64,000 nucleotides of DNA from Cephalotus follicularis (lineage: Eukaryota > Streptophyta > Magnoliopsida > Oxalidales > Cephalotaceae): the NCBI GenBank assembly GCA_001972305.1, contig BDDD01000086.1:591338-655337 (forward strand). The letters run 5' to 3'. The translations under genes were made by a program, and so were the position numbers. Positions 22,801-34,571 of this stretch are shown here, in pieces; within the stretch, counting starts at the first letter, position 1, and each line of letters opens with the position of its first letter. The notes under the pieces were generated by a model. It was not told where the DNA came from. It did no database searches and was given only the letters and a program-made list of their open reading frames with translations.

Positions 22801-24439
22801 TTACGCATTTAAATTTGTTGGTTGTGCAAAGGAGTCAACCAGCTGTTCTTTTAATTTGTCATGCGCGGAGGACACAACCAATTGCTCGTTCGAATTTTCT
22901 GTTTGATCCGCTGGTTGGTACCTACTTCCACTCCGTAGGGCAATTGCTTGATCGAATGGTCCGGAAGAAGAGGAGCATTGCGGATTAGATATTGGTTGGA
23001 TGCGAGCGGGCTGAATCATATTCTTCATAGGATTTGGTTCAGGTTGGGAAGGCATCTTCCCTTTTTCTCTTGTATGTACCGCATATGCTAGTTGAGAGAT
23101 TTACTTTTCTATGTTGTGCTGACTAGTCATCATAGTGCTCATGAGAAGCTCCAAACTCTTTTCTAAAGAAGAAATCCTAGATGTATCTTCCATTTGGTTC
23201 AACAATCCAGGTGATTGCTGATTTTGGAATTGGTTTTGTGGGAAGGAAGGACAAATTTCATTTTGCGGGAACCTTTGAAATGTTTGATGTGGTGCAGACT
23301 ACCTAGAAAAGTTCGAAGGTTGTCCCGAAAAGTGTGAAGGTAGGGCACCGACGCTGGAAGGCTGCCCAAAAAAGGTGGACAATTGACCATGAAAATTTGG
23401 TGGTCCTCTTTGATTATGCCCTTGACTCTATGATCAGTTTGGATGATTTCTCCAACCCGAGTTGTAAGTGTTACTATACGGGTTGTATTGGTACATTGCG
23501 GACACATTCTCATGAGTATATTGATTTTCAATGTAGCTTTGGCATTCTTTAATCACATGACTTGGTGACTGGCACCAAGAACACATAGGGGCGCTGTGAT
23601 TTACGTAATTAGCTTGCTTGGTTCCCCTAAGCAACTACTCTATTCTCTTGAGGCGGCTATCTAAATGTGCCTCGAGCGCAACTGCTCCTTCTACAAAATA
23701 CCTTTTATTTGGCAATGCTCTTTAAAAACTTGAGTTGACTCCCACTCCCTAGTTCGCTCACCCATGTCTAAAAGGAAATTCCAAGCCTCGTTTTCATCTG
23801 CGTACGAGGTGAACCCATCGGGACACATTGATTCGACCAATTGCTTGGTCTGGTAGTCGATCCCTTCATAGATGATTTGGCATAAATGCCACGTGTTTAA
23901 ACCATGATGAGGACACTCTAAGAGGAGGTCTTTGAAACGTTCGATACATCTAGAGAATGATTCATTGGGTCTTTGGCAAAACTGAAAAATGTCGTTCCTA
24001 AACTTATATGAAGAGGATAAAATTTCTTAAGGAATTAGACAGTGAACTGATCCCAAGTGGAGATGGAATTAGTTGGTAGACTGTAGAGCCACTTCTTAAC
24101 TTCATCTTTAAGAGCAAAATTGATGAATCACAACTTGATATCATCGTCAGATTGTTGCTGAAGTTTCATGAGGGCACATACCTCCTCGAACTCGCGAAAG
24201 AATAGATATGCATCCTCATTGGGTAATCCATGAAAGTGCGGAAGCATGCTAATGAACTGTGATTTTAACTCAAAATTGTTCCCGTTAGGTGCAGTCAACA
24301 TGATACTAGATGGTTGCGTTGTCTTAGCGGGGTAAAATCTATCGCGAAGAGTTTGAATTGGGCGTGCGTCCACCATTGGTGTAATTGGGTGGTTAATTCT
24401 TTCTAAGCGATTATTGCGACCACGCACCCAATCTGCCAT
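22801..24439 (-). pseudogene. Athila-type gag region (fossil)
   Basis: Minus-strand coding remnants. The N-terminal part (24128-24439) has LRDRFYPAKTTQPSSIM and LPHFHGLPNEDAYLFFREFE, the start of a retrotransposon gag domain. Farther on (23434-23634) there is a CX2CX4HX4C knuckle (CSWCQSPSHVIKEC), then a Pro/Gln-rich tail (22801-23531). The plus-strand element 2 has the same order at 31417-33321. Capsid and RNA-binding roles are known for the family. Confidence 0.75.
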
Positions 24440-24926
24440 ACACTCAATGAAACACTAACGAACGTAGAACACAAACTAAAGCAAAAACTAAAACTAATTA
24501 AACTAAGTTAGAGTGTGTTAAAGATTATGCGATGAAATTAGAATTTTGTTAAAGGTTATGATGGATCATAATTAAACTAAGTTAGAATTGTTAGAAAAAT
24601 CATAAAAATAAAACAACAATAATAATAATAACTAAAAAATAATAATAATAAATGAACAGAAAAATAATAATAAAAAAATAAATACTACTAACGCAAAAAA
24701 AAAAAACGAAAAAACAGACAAAACACTAATAGGACGCACAAACGGGGAAAATAAAAACTAACGCAAACTAGTTACTAAAACAGAAAATATAAAATCAACT
24801 AACAAATTAAAAATAGAAAACAAAAGGAAAACCATTTTTTTTGTGTTTTTTTAATTAAATTAAATTAAAGTAAACTAAATACTACAAATCAGTTAAATAA
24901 ATTAAAATTAATCTAAAACTTGTTTT

Positions 24927-24942
24927 CCCGACAACGGTGCCA
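24927..24942 (-). other. Primer-binding site of Athila-type element 1 (tRNA-Asp type)
   Basis: On the minus strand TGGCACCGTTGTCGGG lies six bases inside the LTR end. It is a close variant of TGGCGCCGTTGCCGGG, the site complementary to the 3' end of plant tRNA-Asp that is characteristic of Athila elements. Confidence 0.8.
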
Positions 24943-24948
24943 AAAACT

Positions 24949-26383
24949 TGTTCACGTAAAAAGAATATTTTAAAATTTATAGCCACAAGTGCACGGATCA
25001 TGCTGTAATGAGTCGAACACTAGTAAATCAATTTAAATTAATTTTAATTTATTCAACCTAGGCGAAGTATACCAAATTTGAGATAAACTATCAAAAACTA
25101 TTCCTAATTATGCAAAAATAATAAAATAATTGAAAACAGGCAGGAAATAATTAAAATAAAATAACAGACTAAAATAATTGAAACTAACACATGCAAATTA
25201 AAACTAATCAAAACAATAAATAAAACTAAATAAAACATATAATGAAAAATCAGTTTTAGGGTATAGAAACTCACCATAGATTGTATTGAATAATTCACTT
25301 TAATTAAATGATCATACCTTGATAACCAACTGCAGCTAAGTCGATACGGAGTGCGACTGTGATGACAAATCGTATGAGTAGTCATGCTAGGTCTATATGG
25401 AGTGTGGATTTTAATTAGACAAACCGTATGAGTAGTCATGCTAGGTCTATATGGAGTGTGTTCGACGTGACAACCCGTATGAGTAGACTCCATTGATCGC
25501 ATTAAACACCATTTATTCAGCAACCTTCATATTCATTGACAAGATGTTTGTGGGTTTTAATCAAACAGATAAAGTGTGTGTGAAGGTAGAAAATTGAAGA
25601 ACAAATAAAATATTCAAGAATTTTTATTGATGTAATTGAAACAATGACAATCTAGGCTTTGTTCTAACCCAAAAACCTTAAGGAACTTTCTACAAAACAT
25701 TATATAAAAATAAATTAAAAACAGAATTGAATGGTGGTAAAGCTTGTCACTAGCCTTTCACACAGTTTATGGTCGGCCAAGCATTGTATTTATACTACAA
25801 AACTAATCAAAAACGGAAATAAATCAATCCTAGTTACAAAATCTGGCAAAAAATCTAAATTTCTATTTCTGGTGCAGAAGAAGACATCGACGCCTTTGCT
25901 TGAAGGTCGACGCGTTTGCAAAGAATCACATTTTGCTGAGATGCACGTAATGAAAGACATCGATGCTATTCAAAAGACGTCGATGCGTTTTGGTCCAAAA
26001 TCTACAGGTCGAAATTGCATAAAGACATCGATGCGATTAGTGAAAGACATCGATGTCTTTCTCATAGCATTTGAAGGTAGGCTGCAATCCCAGAAAGGAC
26101 ATCGATCCGCATGAAAGACATCGATGCGTTTACTACAAACCTAGAAAAGACATCGATCCTCAGGAAAGACATCGATGCGTTTCACTCTGTTTCTGCAGAA
26201 TTTGTCGATTCTTCAATCTTCGATCTTTCAATCTCCAATTTGCACAACTTTGGATAGTATTATGCACTTTGGCCCTTTTGCTCTTGTACCTGAAAATCAA
26301 TATAACACAACCAAAATAGTCTATTCCAAACATAAAAATATCACAAATAAATCATTAAAAACAACACATTTTTATGCTAAACA
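24949..26383 (-). repeat. 5' LTR of Athila-type element 1
   Basis: 1435 bp, the partner of 18277-19721. On the minus strand it runs TGTTTAGC...ACGTGAACA. The ATCGATG dyad cluster lies at about 25880-26190. The internal side is followed by six bases and the primer-binding site. Confidence 0.9.
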
Positions 26384-26388
26384 TATAT

Positions 26389-26860
26389 GCTGGTATAAGA
26401 CAACGTATATATCTAGTTAACCTTTTGATGTCTGATAGATTAATGGATAGAAGTCTATGTATAGGTTAACAAATTATTTATATGCCGATATGGGACGATT
26501 GCATACGTGATTCGGTAACCGCAATTGTTATGATGCATCGTGCTATGACATGTTTATAACTGTGATTACTTTTCATGCATACCATGGATATACTGTTATG
26601 AATTGTTCATTAATTCTTTATGCATGGGGTTACGTCCTGCTTGGCCGTATGGATAACCCATTCTTCGGAATGAGACACCTATTGTTTTCAGGTTTAGATG
26701 AGGCAGGGGCAGGTAGTAGTGGTCAGTGACATAGAGACTGATGATGGGACCATTGCTTGGAGCATAGATTCAATGAAGATGTTTTAGTTTTATACGTGTA
26801 TGAAGATGTTCATTGTAAAGCACACAAAAATGGGTTAGAGAGAGAAGCTCTTCCTTCTCT
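26389..26860 (+). mobile_element. LTR remnant, right half
   Basis: Continuation of the LTR remnant at 17915-18276, resumed just after the TATAT duplication. In reverse it matches 13430-13860 of the solo-LTR-like insertion (shared GCATGGGGTTACGTC, ACCGCAATTGTTATGATGCATCGTG and CCATGGATATACTGTTATG, with small differences). The right boundary is soft: the match fades between 26780 and 26860. Confidence 0.7.
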
Positions 26861-27207
26861 ATAACCTTGTAGTATTCCTAGCCTTCTTTTTCCTTTCCCG
26901 CCTTTTTTTTGAACCTGAAACCCCCTCATCCCCTTCTCTTCTCTCCCCTTCCTGGTCCCTTCAGTGCCAACTCCTAGTTTTCGTTCTTCTCTCCATGAAA
27001 CCAGCTCCAGCCTTACGGAGTTCTCGTTGTCTCCCGGATGGATCCTCCTCTATGGATCATCTTTTGGCGCCCAGAGGGGTTTTCCACGCTAGTGATATAG
27101 CTCATGTGGAAGGAGTTTCCAACCCAAGCTAGCTTACTCAGCATGCTTGTGAGAGAAACTCTATCATATTTGTTGGCCCTTGCCACCCCGTTAATTGTCT
27201 TGACATG
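26861..27207. other. Unclassified sequence before copia LTR
   Basis: About 350 bp with pyrimidine-rich stretches (26880-26970). A minus-strand frame of 84 codons resembles no protein I can name. It may be a small remnant of a further retroelement; nothing supports a specific call. Confidence 0.3.
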
Positions 27208-28564
27208 TGTTATTTTGATGATTGACAAATATGTAATACCTGTATGCATAATTCTCTGAACCATCAATTCATATACTCACTTGATTTAATATCCAAAGTT
27301 GTGCAAAGGCTATTTCTGCAGATACAAGCAAAAACAGCCGATTGCCCAGGTTGGGCAGCCGACTGTCTTGGTTGAGCAGCCGACTATTTGGATTAAACAG
27401 CCGACTGGTTCTTGAAGGAATCCCAGCAACTGCAGGTACACTCCACACCAGCCGACTGCATCAGGGGAGCAGCCAACTGCCAGGACAAAATAGCCGACTG
27501 CCAAGGGGGTCCAGTCGACTGTCAAGTGTGTCAAAATGAGGCAGTAGGTTTTTGAATTGCACACCACCTCAACCAGTCGTCTGAAGCAGGGCACCAGTCG
27601 ACTGTCAAGGGTCACCAGTCGACTGTCAACATCTCCAGCCGGCTGTAAAGTGTGTCAAAATGAGGCAGTAGGTTTTTGAACTCCATACCATCTCAACCAG
27701 TCGACTGAAGCAGGACACCAGTCGACTGTCAAGGGTCACCAGTCGACTGTCAACATCTCCAGCTGACTGTCAAGTGTGTCAAAATGAGGCAGTAGCTTTT
27801 TGGAAGTCCAATCCACATCAAGCAGCCGACTGGAACAGAGCACCAGCTGACTGCCCAGGAGAAACAACCGATTGTCCAGAGGAAGCAGCCGACTGCCTTC
27901 ACCAACGGCTATATTTGAAAAATGAGCCATCAACTCCAGCTGATTGCCCAGGAAATCCAACCAACTGGATTGTGCTAGACATTAAAAAATAGATCCGTTG
28001 GAGCACATGTTTATAAGCCAAAGTGGAGCATTCTTCAAACAACTTCAAGCAATCAAGTTGGATAATCATTCAAGGCAACTCAAGCATCATTCTAAACACT
28101 CTTAATACCAAAAGAGATTATATTGAAGCAATTTCACACATTAAAAAGCCTTCCCTTTTTACATTCTCAATCACTAGAAGGTTTGTTAGATTTGAGCTAA
28201 ATTGTAAACAAATTCATTGAGAATTTGTGAATCATTAAAACACTTTCAATTTACTTGTAAACAAGAGAGGTTGTCTCTTGTATAGCTCGGAGGGAGCTAT
28301 CTTGTATTCGCTTGGTTGAAGCAAAAATAATTGAAACTAGGTTGGAACTTCAAACCAGGATTGGGGCAAACTAGTGAAACACTTAAGGGGAGGCCTTGGG
28401 GAGTGGACGTAGGCGGTTTGCCGAACCACTATATATTTGTTTGCAACTCTCTCAACCCTACACTCTTTAATTTCTGTTTTTGATTGATTGTGTTTATTTT
28501 ATTTCTAGGATATTTGCTAGTTTATTTTTATAAGTCTATTCACCCCCCCTCTAGACTTCCTACA
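27208..28564 (+). repeat. 5' LTR of copia element
   Basis: About 1357 bp, from TGTTATTTTGATGATTGAC to TTCCTACA, two bases before the primer-binding site. The start is judged from the TG terminus and copia-like opening words and could be off by two bases. The centre (27325-27960) is a GTCGACTG repeat cluster. No partner LTR is in the window, so age cannot be read from it. Confidence 0.65.
27325..27960. repeat. AGCCGACTG/AGTCGACTG repeat cluster in copia LTR
   Basis: More than twenty short units of the type CAGCCGACTGCC, CAGTCGACTGTCAA and relatives, 15-40 bp apart. A larger duplication overlies them: a segment of about 125 bp containing GTGTCAAAATGAGGCAGTAG occurs near 27528, 27652 and 27776. 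CAGTCGACTG is self-complementary. It is a non-coding variable tract within the LTR. Confidence 0.75.
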
Positions 28565-28566
28565 AT

Positions 28567-28578
28567 TGGTATCAGAGC
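28567..28578 (+). other. Primer-binding site of copia element (tRNA-Met type)
   Basis: TGGTATCAGAGC, the classic plant copia site complementary to the 3' end of initiator tRNA-Met, two bases after the LTR end. Confidence 0.9.
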
Positions 28579-28622
28579 TTGTGTGCTCATTTTTTGAAGA
28601 TTAACATCTTGAGTCAAAGATC

Positions 28623-29768
28623 ATGACATCCACTAGCATAAATAACCAAACTAGAAACCATGACGATGTCTCCAAATTTAAGGTACCATTTTTTAGTGGT
28701 GACGATTTTCCCTATTGAAAAAGTCGTATGGAGATTTACCTTAAGTCTAGAGACTTCAAGAATCGGCTTAGTGTCAAAAATGGTCCTCACATTCCCATGA
28801 AAATAAATGATAAAAATGAATGCGTTGCTAAAACGGAAGACGAATGAGATGATGATGATTTTAAAAAATTGACCATAGATAACAAGGCCCTAAATATTTT
28901 GCTTGTATCTTTAGATAAGGCCGAATATAATCTTGTTAGGAGATTCACCTCCGCACATGATGTGTGGAAATTGCTCATCCTTACCCATGAAGGTACCGAG
29001 CAAGTTAAAAATGCCAAACTTGCTTTGTTGAATAGAGACTATGAATTATTTAAAATGCAACCAAACGAATCCATCAAATTTATATAATCGTTTGCTTGAT
29101 ATCACTAATGCTCTTCTTGGCCTTGGCAAGGTTTTTGGCAAATATGAACTCGTTAGGAAATTGCTCGGGTGCCTTAATGATGAGTGGGAACCAAAGATCA
29201 CGGCAATTGAAGAGTCGAAGGACCTAAAGGTCATGGAGATCGAAGAACTACTTGGCTCCCTCATGACTCATGAGGTGAAATTGAACAAAAAAATCCGTCA
29301 ACCTTGTGGAGAAAAAGCCTTAAGAAGAAAGGAGGAAGGACATTGCCCTCAAAAGCACTCACAAAGAAGAAATCTCGAGTTATGAGGAGTTAGAAGAAGA
29401 AGACTACGTTCTCTTTGCGAAACAATTCACAAAATTCGCAAAGATGAATAAAGCTAGACATTTTCAAAAGAAAAATCCCAACAAAGGAGAAGGAAGCAAG
29501 ATGGATCCTCCTACTTGCTTTGAGTGCAACAAACCGGGACACATCAAGCTGGATTGTCCTTAATTGAAAAAGAAGAAGCTCTTCAAGAAGAAAGCTCTCA
29601 AAGCATGGCACTTAAGTGATGACGAATCTTCCGATGATGAAGTCACCGAACAAGTTGCCAACCTTTGCTTCATGGCATCGAGTGACAACGAGGAAAGCGA
29701 TAATGAGGTAAATGATTCCTATACCTTTGGTGAATTACAATTTGCTTTTGATGAATTGCTTGTAAAAT
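28623..29768 (+). pseudogene. Copia gag, first part (fossil)
   Basis: Plus-strand remnants of a copia gag. It begins MTSTSINNQTRNHDDVSKF at 28623, continues through UBN2-type gag wording (FTSAHDVWKLLILTHEGTEQ at 28950-29000, KLLGCLNDEWEPKITAIEES near 29160) and reaches a CX2CX4HX4C knuckle near 29519 (CFECNKPGHIKLDC), then an acidic stretch. The Athila-type element 2 is inserted just after. Confidence 0.8.
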
Positions 29769-31051
29769 TGTTTAGCATAAAAATGTGTTATTTTTAATGA
29801 TCTATTTGTTATATTTTTATGCTTGGGTCAGATTACTTGGGTATGTTTTGTTGTATTTTCAGGTTTTTGGTTTACTTCAATGAAAGAGAAATAAACGGAG
29901 CTAAGAAGCTAATTTTGGAGTCAAAATAAAAGATAATAGCATAATGGTAATTATGAAACATTTGGAAGTTACCGAAACATATCAAATATTGGACTCATTT
30001 TATTCATAAAATTATTTGGAGCACTTTTAGTTATTGGACCGGTTTATTATGAAGCTCCGATGAAGAGATATTACAAGAAAATAAATATTGACATGGAGTT
30101 TGCATCAATATGACATCACCATGCCAACAATTCATCAAAATTTTGATGCAAAGCCTGATCAATGTTTACGCCAACAACTATTCTTCATATCATTCCCATG
30201 TAATACATCATTCATGCATACAAGCCCAAGCCGTGTCCAGTATTGAGCAATCAGCCCTCCATGCCCATGCGCCACATGCAGCCATCCTTTCCATGCCCAT
30301 GCATGCTGATTCCACTGAATTGCAATTCAACTTCACGCCACATGCGCCACGAGTCCATGCATAAATCAACACATAAGTCAGCAGCACAATGCAGTAGCCC
30401 ACGTCCTCAAGCCGCAATTCACAATTCTTCAACGCCAACAACCCACAATTCACCAACCTCAGCATTAATACAAGTCCTTATATCAGCACATGCGCCAAAC
30501 AAAGAAAGAAAAAAATAATAATAAATTGCTGGTCGGTCAGCACACAAAAATGAGGAAGAGACAGCAGCCCCGAATTTCCTTCCCTTTTCTTTGTCCAAAT
30601 TTTAAGTTTAGTTTTCTTAATGTTTTGTAGCTAGTTTCTTAAGGTTTTTGGGTTAGAATAAAGCTTAGATTGTTATTGTTTCAATTCTATCAATAAAAAT
30701 CCTTGAATATTTTATTTATTTTTTAATTTTTCTGCCTTCGCACACACTTTGTCTGTCTGATTAAAATCCACAATTCTATTATATATTTTCTTTAGTTAAT
30801 TAGTTTTAATTTGCACGTGTTATTTTCGGTTATTTTATTTTAGTCTGTTATTTTATTTAATTTATTTCATGCCTGTTTTCAATTGTTTTATTATTTTTGC
30901 ATAATTAGGAGTAGTTTTTGATAGTTTATCTCAAATTTGGTATACTTCACCTAGGTTGAATAAATTGTAACTAGTTTAACGTTTCCCTGCGTTCGACCCG
31001 TTACTGCATGATTACGGCTATAAATTTTAAAACATTCTTTTTACGTGAACA
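29769..31051 (+). repeat. 5' LTR of Athila-type element 2
   Basis: 1283 bp, TGTTTAGCATAAAAATGTG to TTACGTGAACA. It is closely similar to the LTR at 37126-38694, though the two differ in length by about 290 bp. Short open frames within it (for example near 30110-30364) recur in the partner only because the LTRs are copies. Confidence 0.9.
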
Positions 31052-31057
31052 AGTTTT

Positions 31058-31075
31058 TGGCGTCGTTGCCGGGGA
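31058..31075 (+). other. Primer-binding site of Athila-type element 2 (tRNA-Asp type)
   Basis: TGGCGTCGTTGCCGGGGA, six bases after the LTR end. One base differs from the common Athila site. Confidence 0.85.
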
Positions 31076-31416
31076 AACATTTTAAATTAGTTTAAATTTA
31101 TTCGACTGATTCGTAGTATTTATTTGTGTTTTATTTTTCTGTTTTATTTTATTTTATTTGTTTTGTTTTGTGTTCCCTTTTATTTTGTTAGCTTAGTTTA
31201 ATTAGGGAGTTGCATAAGTTTTAACAATAAATTCTTATAATATTTGCATAAGTTTTAACAAACCCTGATTTTTGCTAAGTTACTTTTCTACATAAGCTTT
31301 AATAATTTAGGTTAATTTAGTTTGTTCAAAAAAAAACCAAAAAAAAAAACCCGTGTTTTCTTCTTAGTTTAGGTTTACGTTAGGATAGTTTTTTTTTATA
31401 TATTTTATTTTAGTTT

Positions 31417-33321
31417 ATGACTGAGTGGGTACGTGGCACAAATAACCATCTTGAGCGAAATAATCAACAAATACAAATGGCGGACGAGCAACGAATTCAA
31501 ACTCTTCGCGATAGATTCTATCCCGCAAGGACAGCGCAACCATCCTGTATCCTGTTGCCTGTACTTAACGGGAACAATTTTGAGTTAAAATCACAGTTCA
31601 TTAGCATGCTCCCACACTTTCATGGTTTACCAAATGAGGATGCATATCTCTTCCTTCGCGAGTTCGAGGAGGTATGCGCCCTCATGAAACTTCAACAACT
31701 CTCGGATGATGCAATTAAATTGTGTTTCATAAATTTTTCACTGAAAGATGGAGATAAAAAGTGGCTCTACAGTCTCCCCAATGGTTCTATTTCTACATGG
31801 GACCATTTCACTGTTTCGTTCCTAAAGAAATTCTTTCCACTTCATAAAACCAATAAACTTAGGAACGACATTCTCCAATTTCGTCAAAAACCCAATGAAT
31901 CATTTTCTATGTGTATAGAACGTTTCAAAGACCTTATTTTAGAGTGTCCTCATCATGGTTTAAACACGTGGCATTTATGCCAAATCATCTACGAAGGGAT
32001 CGACTACCAGACCAAGCAATTGGTCGAATCAATGTGTCCCGATGGGTTCACTTCGTACACGGATGAAAACGAGGCATTGAATTTTCTTTTAGATTTGGGT
32101 GAGCTAACTAGAGAGTGGGAGTCAACCCAAGTTTCCGAGAGAGCGTTGCCAAGTAAAGGGTACGTTATAGAAGGAGCAGTTGCTAAGGAGGCACAGCTAG
32201 AAAGTCGCGTAACTAGATTAGAGTCGTTGCCTAGGGGTTCCACACAAGTCAACCAAATCGATCACAGCACCCATATGTGTTCTTGGTGTCAGTCCCCAAA
32301 TCAGGTTTTTGAAGAATGCCAAATTTATATTGACAATCAAAATGCTCTTGAGAATGTGTCTGCTATGAATCAATACAACCCGTATAGTAACACTTACAAT
32401 CCGGGTTGGCGAAATCATCCAAACTTCTCATGGAGTCAAGGGCAAAACATACGAGGACAATCAAGCTTTTCGGGGCAGCCTTCTAGCGTTGGTGCTCCAC
32501 CTTCACATTTTTTGGGACAACCTTCGAGCTTCCCTAGCCAGTCTGCACCACAGCAGACATTTCCAAGGTTCTCCCAAATTTTGAATACTATTCGACTATC
32601 CTTTTCACCACAAAATTAATTCTTAAATCAACAAACATCTGGATTGTCAAACCAAAAGGAGGATCCATCTAGGATTTCGGCGCTAGAAAAGAGCATGGAA
32701 CTTCTTATGAGCACTGTGATGACTAGTCAACATAACATGGAAAAACAAATTTCACAACTAGCATCCGCTCTACACGAAAGAGAAAAAGGAAAAATGCCCT
32801 CCCAACCTGACCCAAATCCTAGGACTGCCTTCAACCATTCCGCTCAAACCCAACAACCATTAAATCAACAAAATTTAGCTTCCTCCTCTGGTCCATCAAA
32901 ACAAGTTTTTGCCTTAAGAAATGGAAATGAATACCATCCAGCGGATCAAACAGAGAACGTGAGCGAACAAATGGAGGAATCCTTGGTGCAAGAAAAACCA
33001 CAAGAGTTATTGATTGACCCATCGGAGCAATCAATACAATTAAATGCGCACGATGAATTGAGGAAGGAGAAAGAGGACGAGAAGAAGAAACAACTGGTCG
33101 AGGCGCCAAAGAGTTCATTTGACCCACCAGCTCCCTTTCCAAAAAGATTACAAAGCAAGAAAGCCCCAGCAATGGAGAAGATCATCGAAACATTTAAGCA
33201 AGTCCAAATCAATATTCCATTGCTTGAAGCCATTGAACAGGTGTCCTCTTACGCAAAAGTCCTTAAAGACTTATGCACTAAAAAGAGGATCCTTCGGACT
33301 CCGAAAAGGCTTTGTTGGTAG
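31417..33321 (+). pseudogene. Athila-type gag (fossil)
   Basis: A long first frame (31417-32619, 400 codons) holds the gag capsid-like domain (LPHFHGLPNEDAYLFLREFE near residue 65, LKDGDKKWLYSLPNGSI near 110, FFPLHKTNKLRNDILQFRQ near 140) and a CX2CX4HX4C knuckle (CSWCQSPNQVFEEC lacks the usual His wording). A second part (32644-33321) continues with a coiled, Gln-rich tail and the phrase AKVLKDLCTKKR that in Athila leads into the protease. Capsid assembly is the known family role. Confidence 0.8.
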
Positions 33322-33353
33322 CCAACATTAGTGCACTATTTTCGTAACCCACG

Positions 33354-34571
33354 ATGCGAAAGTATAAAGATCCTGGCTGTCCGACAATCTCTTGTGTTAT
33401 TGGAAACACAAAAATTGAGCATGTCTTGCTCGATTTAGGAGCAAGTGTGAACTTGTTGCCATCATCGGTTTATGAGAAGCTCGGACTAGGAGAGTTAAGA
33501 CCAACCACGATGACATTGCAATTAGCAGATAGGTCTGTGAAGGTGCCGCGAGGGAAAATCGAGGATGTGTTGATAAAGGTTGGAGAGTTTTTCTTTCCTG
33601 TCAACTTTGTTGTCTTAGACACGCAGCCTGTTGTAAACTTAAATGATCAAATTCCAGTTATCCTTGGTAGACCTTTCCTGGCAACAAGTAATGCGTTAAT
33701 CAATTGTCGAAATGGTCTGATGAAATTAAGCTTCGGAAATACATCCGTGGATTTTAATGTTTTCCGATTGGGTAAGCATTCTGCCGATTTTGATGAATTG
33801 AATGCAATCCATGCGTTTCCCGATTATATTGATACACACTTCGACATTGATTTTGATGGAAATTTTAATGATTACATGTGGGATTTAGAGGATGTCGATG
33901 GAGGTGATTTCATTGATGCGTTTAGTATGCATCCATTAGAGCCAGTGGGCCCCTTGTCCACGTCTGTACCTAAACCATCAATTGAGGAGCCTCCGAAACT
34001 TGAACTCAAAGAATTGCCCTCTACATTGAAATACTCGTTTCTCAGTGAAAACCAAACTCTTCCTGTTATTATTTCATCTGATCTTCCTCCCAGTCAGGAA
34101 GATGAGGTTATTGACCTACTCAAAGAAAATAAAAAGGCAATTGGTTGGACGATGGCTGACATCAAAGGAATTAGCCCTTCCATTTGCGAGCATCACATAA
34201 ATCTCATAGAAGGATCCAAACCTTCTAGAGAACCTCAGCGAAGAGCAAATCCCTTGATGAAAGAGGCCATACAAAAAGAAATCTTGAAGTGGCTGGAGAA
34301 TGGGATCATTTATCCCATATCGGATAGTCAATGGGTCAGTCCAGTCCACGTTGTTCCAAAGAAATCCGGAGTGACGGTAGTGCAATCCTCCACCAATGAT
34401 TTAATTCCTACGAAAATTCAAACCGGATGGAGGGTGTGCATTGATTACCGCAAGTTGAATACAGCCACCTGGAAGGATCATTTTCCTCTTCCATTTATCG
34501 ATCAAATGTTGGATAGGTTGGTAATGAGCAGCTTATGCGTGTTGAGCGCGAACCATGGTATGCGGACATAG
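33354..34571 (+). pseudogene. Athila-type protease and start of reverse transcriptase (fossil)
   Basis: The frame opens with the protease active-site loop VLLDLGASVNLLPSSVYEKL (residues about 25-45) and its partner IPVILGRPFLATSNALI (about 100). A linker follows, then reverse-transcriptase entry words: ICEHHINLIEGSKPSREPQRR, KEILKWLENGIIYPISDSQW and WRVCIDYRKLNTATWKDHFP near the end. The catalytic part of the polymerase is not seen. Fossil; part of 29769-38694. Confidence 0.82.

Larger units (their letters stand above)
18277..26383 (-). mobile_element. Athila-type Ty3/gypsy element 1, minus strand, incomplete
   Basis: About 8.1 kb with both LTRs (18277-19721 and 24949-26383, each near 1.44 kb) and a perfect 5-bp target duplication TATAT (18272-18276 and 26384-26388). 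The minus-strand order is LTR, primer-binding site with tRNA-Asp complementarity (24927-24942), gag (about 24439 to 22800), protease-like region (about 22681 to 21900), a long non-coding stretch, polypurine tract (19722-19740) and LTR. Most of pol is not recognisable, so it must have moved, if at all, with help from relatives. It is broken in many places. The two LTRs look roughly low-90s percent alike by eye, suggesting an insertion some millions of years old. Confidence 0.88.

Noticed and set aside
27325-27960. Regularly spaced short repeats resembling a CRISPR array
   Set aside because: Spacing and units are irregular, larger duplications overlie them, the setting is a plant LTR, and no Cas-like gene is present.
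30110-30518. Open frames conserved at 30110-30518 and 37467-37875
   Set aside because: They are conserved only because they lie in the two LTR copies of one element; two frames overlap and neither resembles a protein.
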